A stretch of 64,000 nucleotides of DNA from Mycobacterium sp. SM1 (GTDB lineage Bacteria; Actinomycetota; Actinomycetes; Mycobacteriales; Mycobacteriaceae). Positions 62,531 through 64,000 of this stretch are shown one piece after another. Position numbers and translations under genes: made by a program. The stretch lies in assembly GCF_018361265.1 (NCBI RefSeq), contig NZ_JAFLNH010000001.1, positions 1,798,001-1,862,000 on the forward strand, given 5' to 3'. The stretch's first letter is position 1. Each line of letters starts with the position of its first letter. The notes beneath the pieces were generated by a model. The model did not search any database and was not told the origin of the DNA. It saw only the letters and a program-made list of their open reading frames with translations.

Positions 62531-62612
62531 AGCCGCCAGACATTCGCGCGTCATAACGAAACAGGATCTGATCGATGGTTTCTCTCTGCATGTGCGACAT
62601 ACGCGGGCTGAA

Positions 62613-62897
62613 GGTAAGTCCGGTGAATGCCACGCCTGCGGGCATGTGCAGGACATTGAGTGGGCTCAGCATTGGATCTGTGAGTCCTGTTCGGCGTCGC
62701 ACCAGCGGGATGACAACGCCGCGATCAACCTCGCACGCTACGAGGAAACCATTAGCGTCGTCGGCCCAGTCGGGGCCGCCGTCAAGCGTGGAGCCGACCG
62801 TAAGACCCGGCTTCGCCGGGCAGGTGGCCGTGAAGCGCGGAAGGGACGCGGCCGCAAGGCTGCCGAACAACCCCGAGACGGGGTGCAAGTCGCGTGA
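62613..62897 (+). pseudogene. 3' end of an IS605/IS607-type TnpB gene
   Basis: Encodes the C-terminal zinc-ribbon and last RuvC motif of TnpB: CHACGHVQDIEWAQHWICES with two Cys pairs (ECHAC and ICESC), then DDNAAINLARYE with the final catalytic Asp. The sequence beyond the stop (GGGTGCAAGTCGCGTGACCA, then AAAGATCACTC) is the element right end. The N-terminal three quarters of TnpB are gone; homology starts abruptly inside the ORF. Confidence 0.85.
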
Positions 62898-63111
62898 CCA
62901 CTAAAGATCACTCACTTGCAACGGCTTGTCCGTCGGGATTTCGTTCGCGCGCCTGGCCTCGATGTCGGCTTTCAGGGCGGCCACCGCCCAGTGGTATGCC
63001 TAGCGCCGGGCACCGAAATGCCGTGCCAACGGGGCGGGCCCGCTCGGCGGTCGGGTCCAGGGTGAACTTGAATGCCTACCGCTCAGCCTTCGGGAATCCC
63101 GAATTTCGTCA

Positions 63112-63363
63112 TCACGCCGCCCCGTGGTCCCCGCCGTCAGCCGCGGACGCCAGGGCACGTTTAGCACGGTTGGCGGCGGCACGTTTGCCATACAGTCGAG
63201 CACCCATACTGGTGAGGATCTCGCTCATGTCCCCCACCAGGTCGTCATCGACCTCGGCCGAGTCCACCACCAGCTCGCGGGCCGGAGGAGCCAGCGCCGC
63301 CTGCGCATACTCAGAATCGAACCGGCAGAACCGATCCGGATGCTGCGCCACGATGCGCGTCAC
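63112..63363 (-). pseudogene. IS607-type serine resolvase (TnpA), 3' remnant
   Basis: About 83 codons with ELVVDSAEVDDDLVGDMSEI followed by LTSMGARLYGKRAAANRAKR, the conserved C-terminal end of mycobacterial IS607-family resolvases. The catalytic serine domain is missing. It lies opposite in strand to the TnpB fragment at 62613-62897, so the two pieces are not one colinear element. Confidence 0.75.
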
Positions 63364-63474
63364 CGCCGGATCGCCAGCAGCGCGAAAAAGCCCTACAGTA
63401 AAACACCAAGCGGCTGTGAAATCCGCGCCCTCGTATCGTGGAGCTGCGGGGTCTATAGAACCCTTGTCACCAGG

Positions 63475-64000
63475 TTAGCTAGCTTAGGCGTCCTCGCCGT
63501 GAATATTGAGTCAAGTATGGCGAACGAGTCGCGAATGCTCAGGCGGCGTGTAGGGCCTGTCGGGTGAGTTCGTCGATGGCGGCTTGATATGCGTGGGAGG
63601 CGTTGTGCAGCTTGGATTTTCGCGGTGGGCTGGGGTCGCTGGCCTGGGCGAGTCCGGCGCGCAGCAGGTGGTCGTGGACGCGGGTGAATAAGAATGCGTG
63701 TTGCAGTCCGGTTGCGGTGACGGTGTAGCGGCGGGTGTGGGGGACGCGTTGGATGAGGCCGTGGGCGCGCAGGCGTCGCAGGTCGTAGGTCATCTGGCCG
63801 GCGGTGATGTGTTCGGCGGTCTTGCCGAGCAGGGGCGCGATCAGGGTGCGCAGGTCACGGCTGGTGAAGCCGTGGACCAGGAGCCGGTGGACGAGCAAAA
63901 CCTGCAGCAGGGCGTGTACTCGGATGTCACCGAAACGCAGCCCGGGTATGCGGGTACCGGAGTCGGTGAAGACTGGTGTGGTCAGGTCGGTGAATGTTTT
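63475..64000. mobile_element. Uncharacterised repeated element, copy 2 (right part outside window)
   Basis: Begins with GTTAGCTAGCTTAGGCG at 63475 and matches 44711 onward at nearly every base up to the window end. The flank before it (TCACCAG) differs from that of copy 1 (GAGTGATC). Confidence 0.7.
63539..64000 (-). CDS. Uncharacterised repeated-element protein, C-terminal part (copy 2)
   Basis: The last ~150 codons of the same protein as 44775-46520, open to the window edge. A handful of differences, for example His for Arg in NASHAYQAA and Ala for Pro in GLQHAFLFT. The winged-helix-like C-terminus is preserved. The 5' end lies outside the window. Confidence 0.65.
   Translation of the reverse strand, partial: KTFTDLTTPVFTDSGTRIPGLRFGDIRVHALLQVLLVHRLLVHGFTSRDLRTLIAPLLGKTAEHITAGQMTYDLRRLRAHGLIQRVPHTRRYTVTATGLQHAFLFTRVHDHLLRAGLAQASDPSPPRKSKLHNASHAYQAAIDELTRQALHAA

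Noticed and set aside
62445..62897. 150-aa ORF read as one gene
   Set aside because: Its first ~56 codons are antiparallel-frame sequence overlapping the end of the reductase gene; only the TnpB-like part has protein character.

Overview
The window looks like chromosome from a slow-growing Mycobacterium. Evidence: high GC, a type VII secretion locus whose EsxG, EsxH, EspG, EccD and MycP proteins match M. tuberculosis ESX-3 almost residue by residue, a PE protein, and flanking genes in the order of M. tuberculosis Rv0284-Rv0315 (locus tags recalled from memory, not searched). The large number of broken insertion sequences and frameshifted genes suggests a lineage undergoing IS expansion and gene decay.

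Layout. 1-8482 (+): 3' part of the ESX-3 operon: eccC3 (5' end outside), PE5, a 64-codon residue where PPE4 should be, esxG, esxH, espG3, eccD3, mycP3, eccE3. Two things are abnormal: PPE4 is essentially gone, and the mycosin MycP3 has Gly at the catalytic Ser position. 8612-12058 (-): an amidohydrolase, an Stf0-type sulfotransferase and a sulfatase. 12506-13434: a small ORF and bluB.

13.5-49.3 kb: an accessory island between the Rv0306-like (bluB) and Rv0309-like genes. It holds two copies of a minus-strand cassette built from a ~105-aa helical protein (DUF2563-like), a 600-670-aa alpha/beta hydrolase with a helical N-terminal domain (DUF1023-like, Rv2079-like), a small lipoprotein (LppJ-like) and a proline-rich single-pass membrane protein. 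With these come Rv2082/Rv2083-like genes. About 5 kb of this is a direct segmental duplication (14072-19126 and 37413-44400). One copy carries a hydrolase-lipoprotein fusion, the other an ISL3-family insertion. Between the copies (24.2-35.0 kb) is an IS graveyard (IS630, IS256, ISNCY-like, IS110 remnants) and a pair of nested Tn554-like elements made of two tyrosine recombinases each. At 44.7-46.6 kb is an uncharacterised repeated mobile ORF, followed by an Rv1747-like FHA-ABC exporter.

49.4-60.1 kb: conserved core again: an L,D-transpeptidase-fold protein (Rv0309-like), a polysaccharide deacetylase, a membrane-anchored Hsp70-like protein (Rv0312-like) and its proline-rich partner, an Rv0313-like protein, a GH16 glucanase (Rv0315-like), a GT-C type membrane protein, small ORFs and a tandem universal stress protein. 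60.8-64.0 kb: a secreted protein with about 16 VPVGAP repeats, a deazaflavin-dependent reductase bracketed by inverted TnpB 3' ends, a serine-resolvase remnant and a second copy of the uncharacterised mobile ORF running off the window.

Most attractive hypothesis: the helical-protein / hydrolase / lipoprotein cassette is a type VII-linked effector-partner-immunity module, diversified by duplication in an IS-rich island. This is inference from gene order and architecture only.
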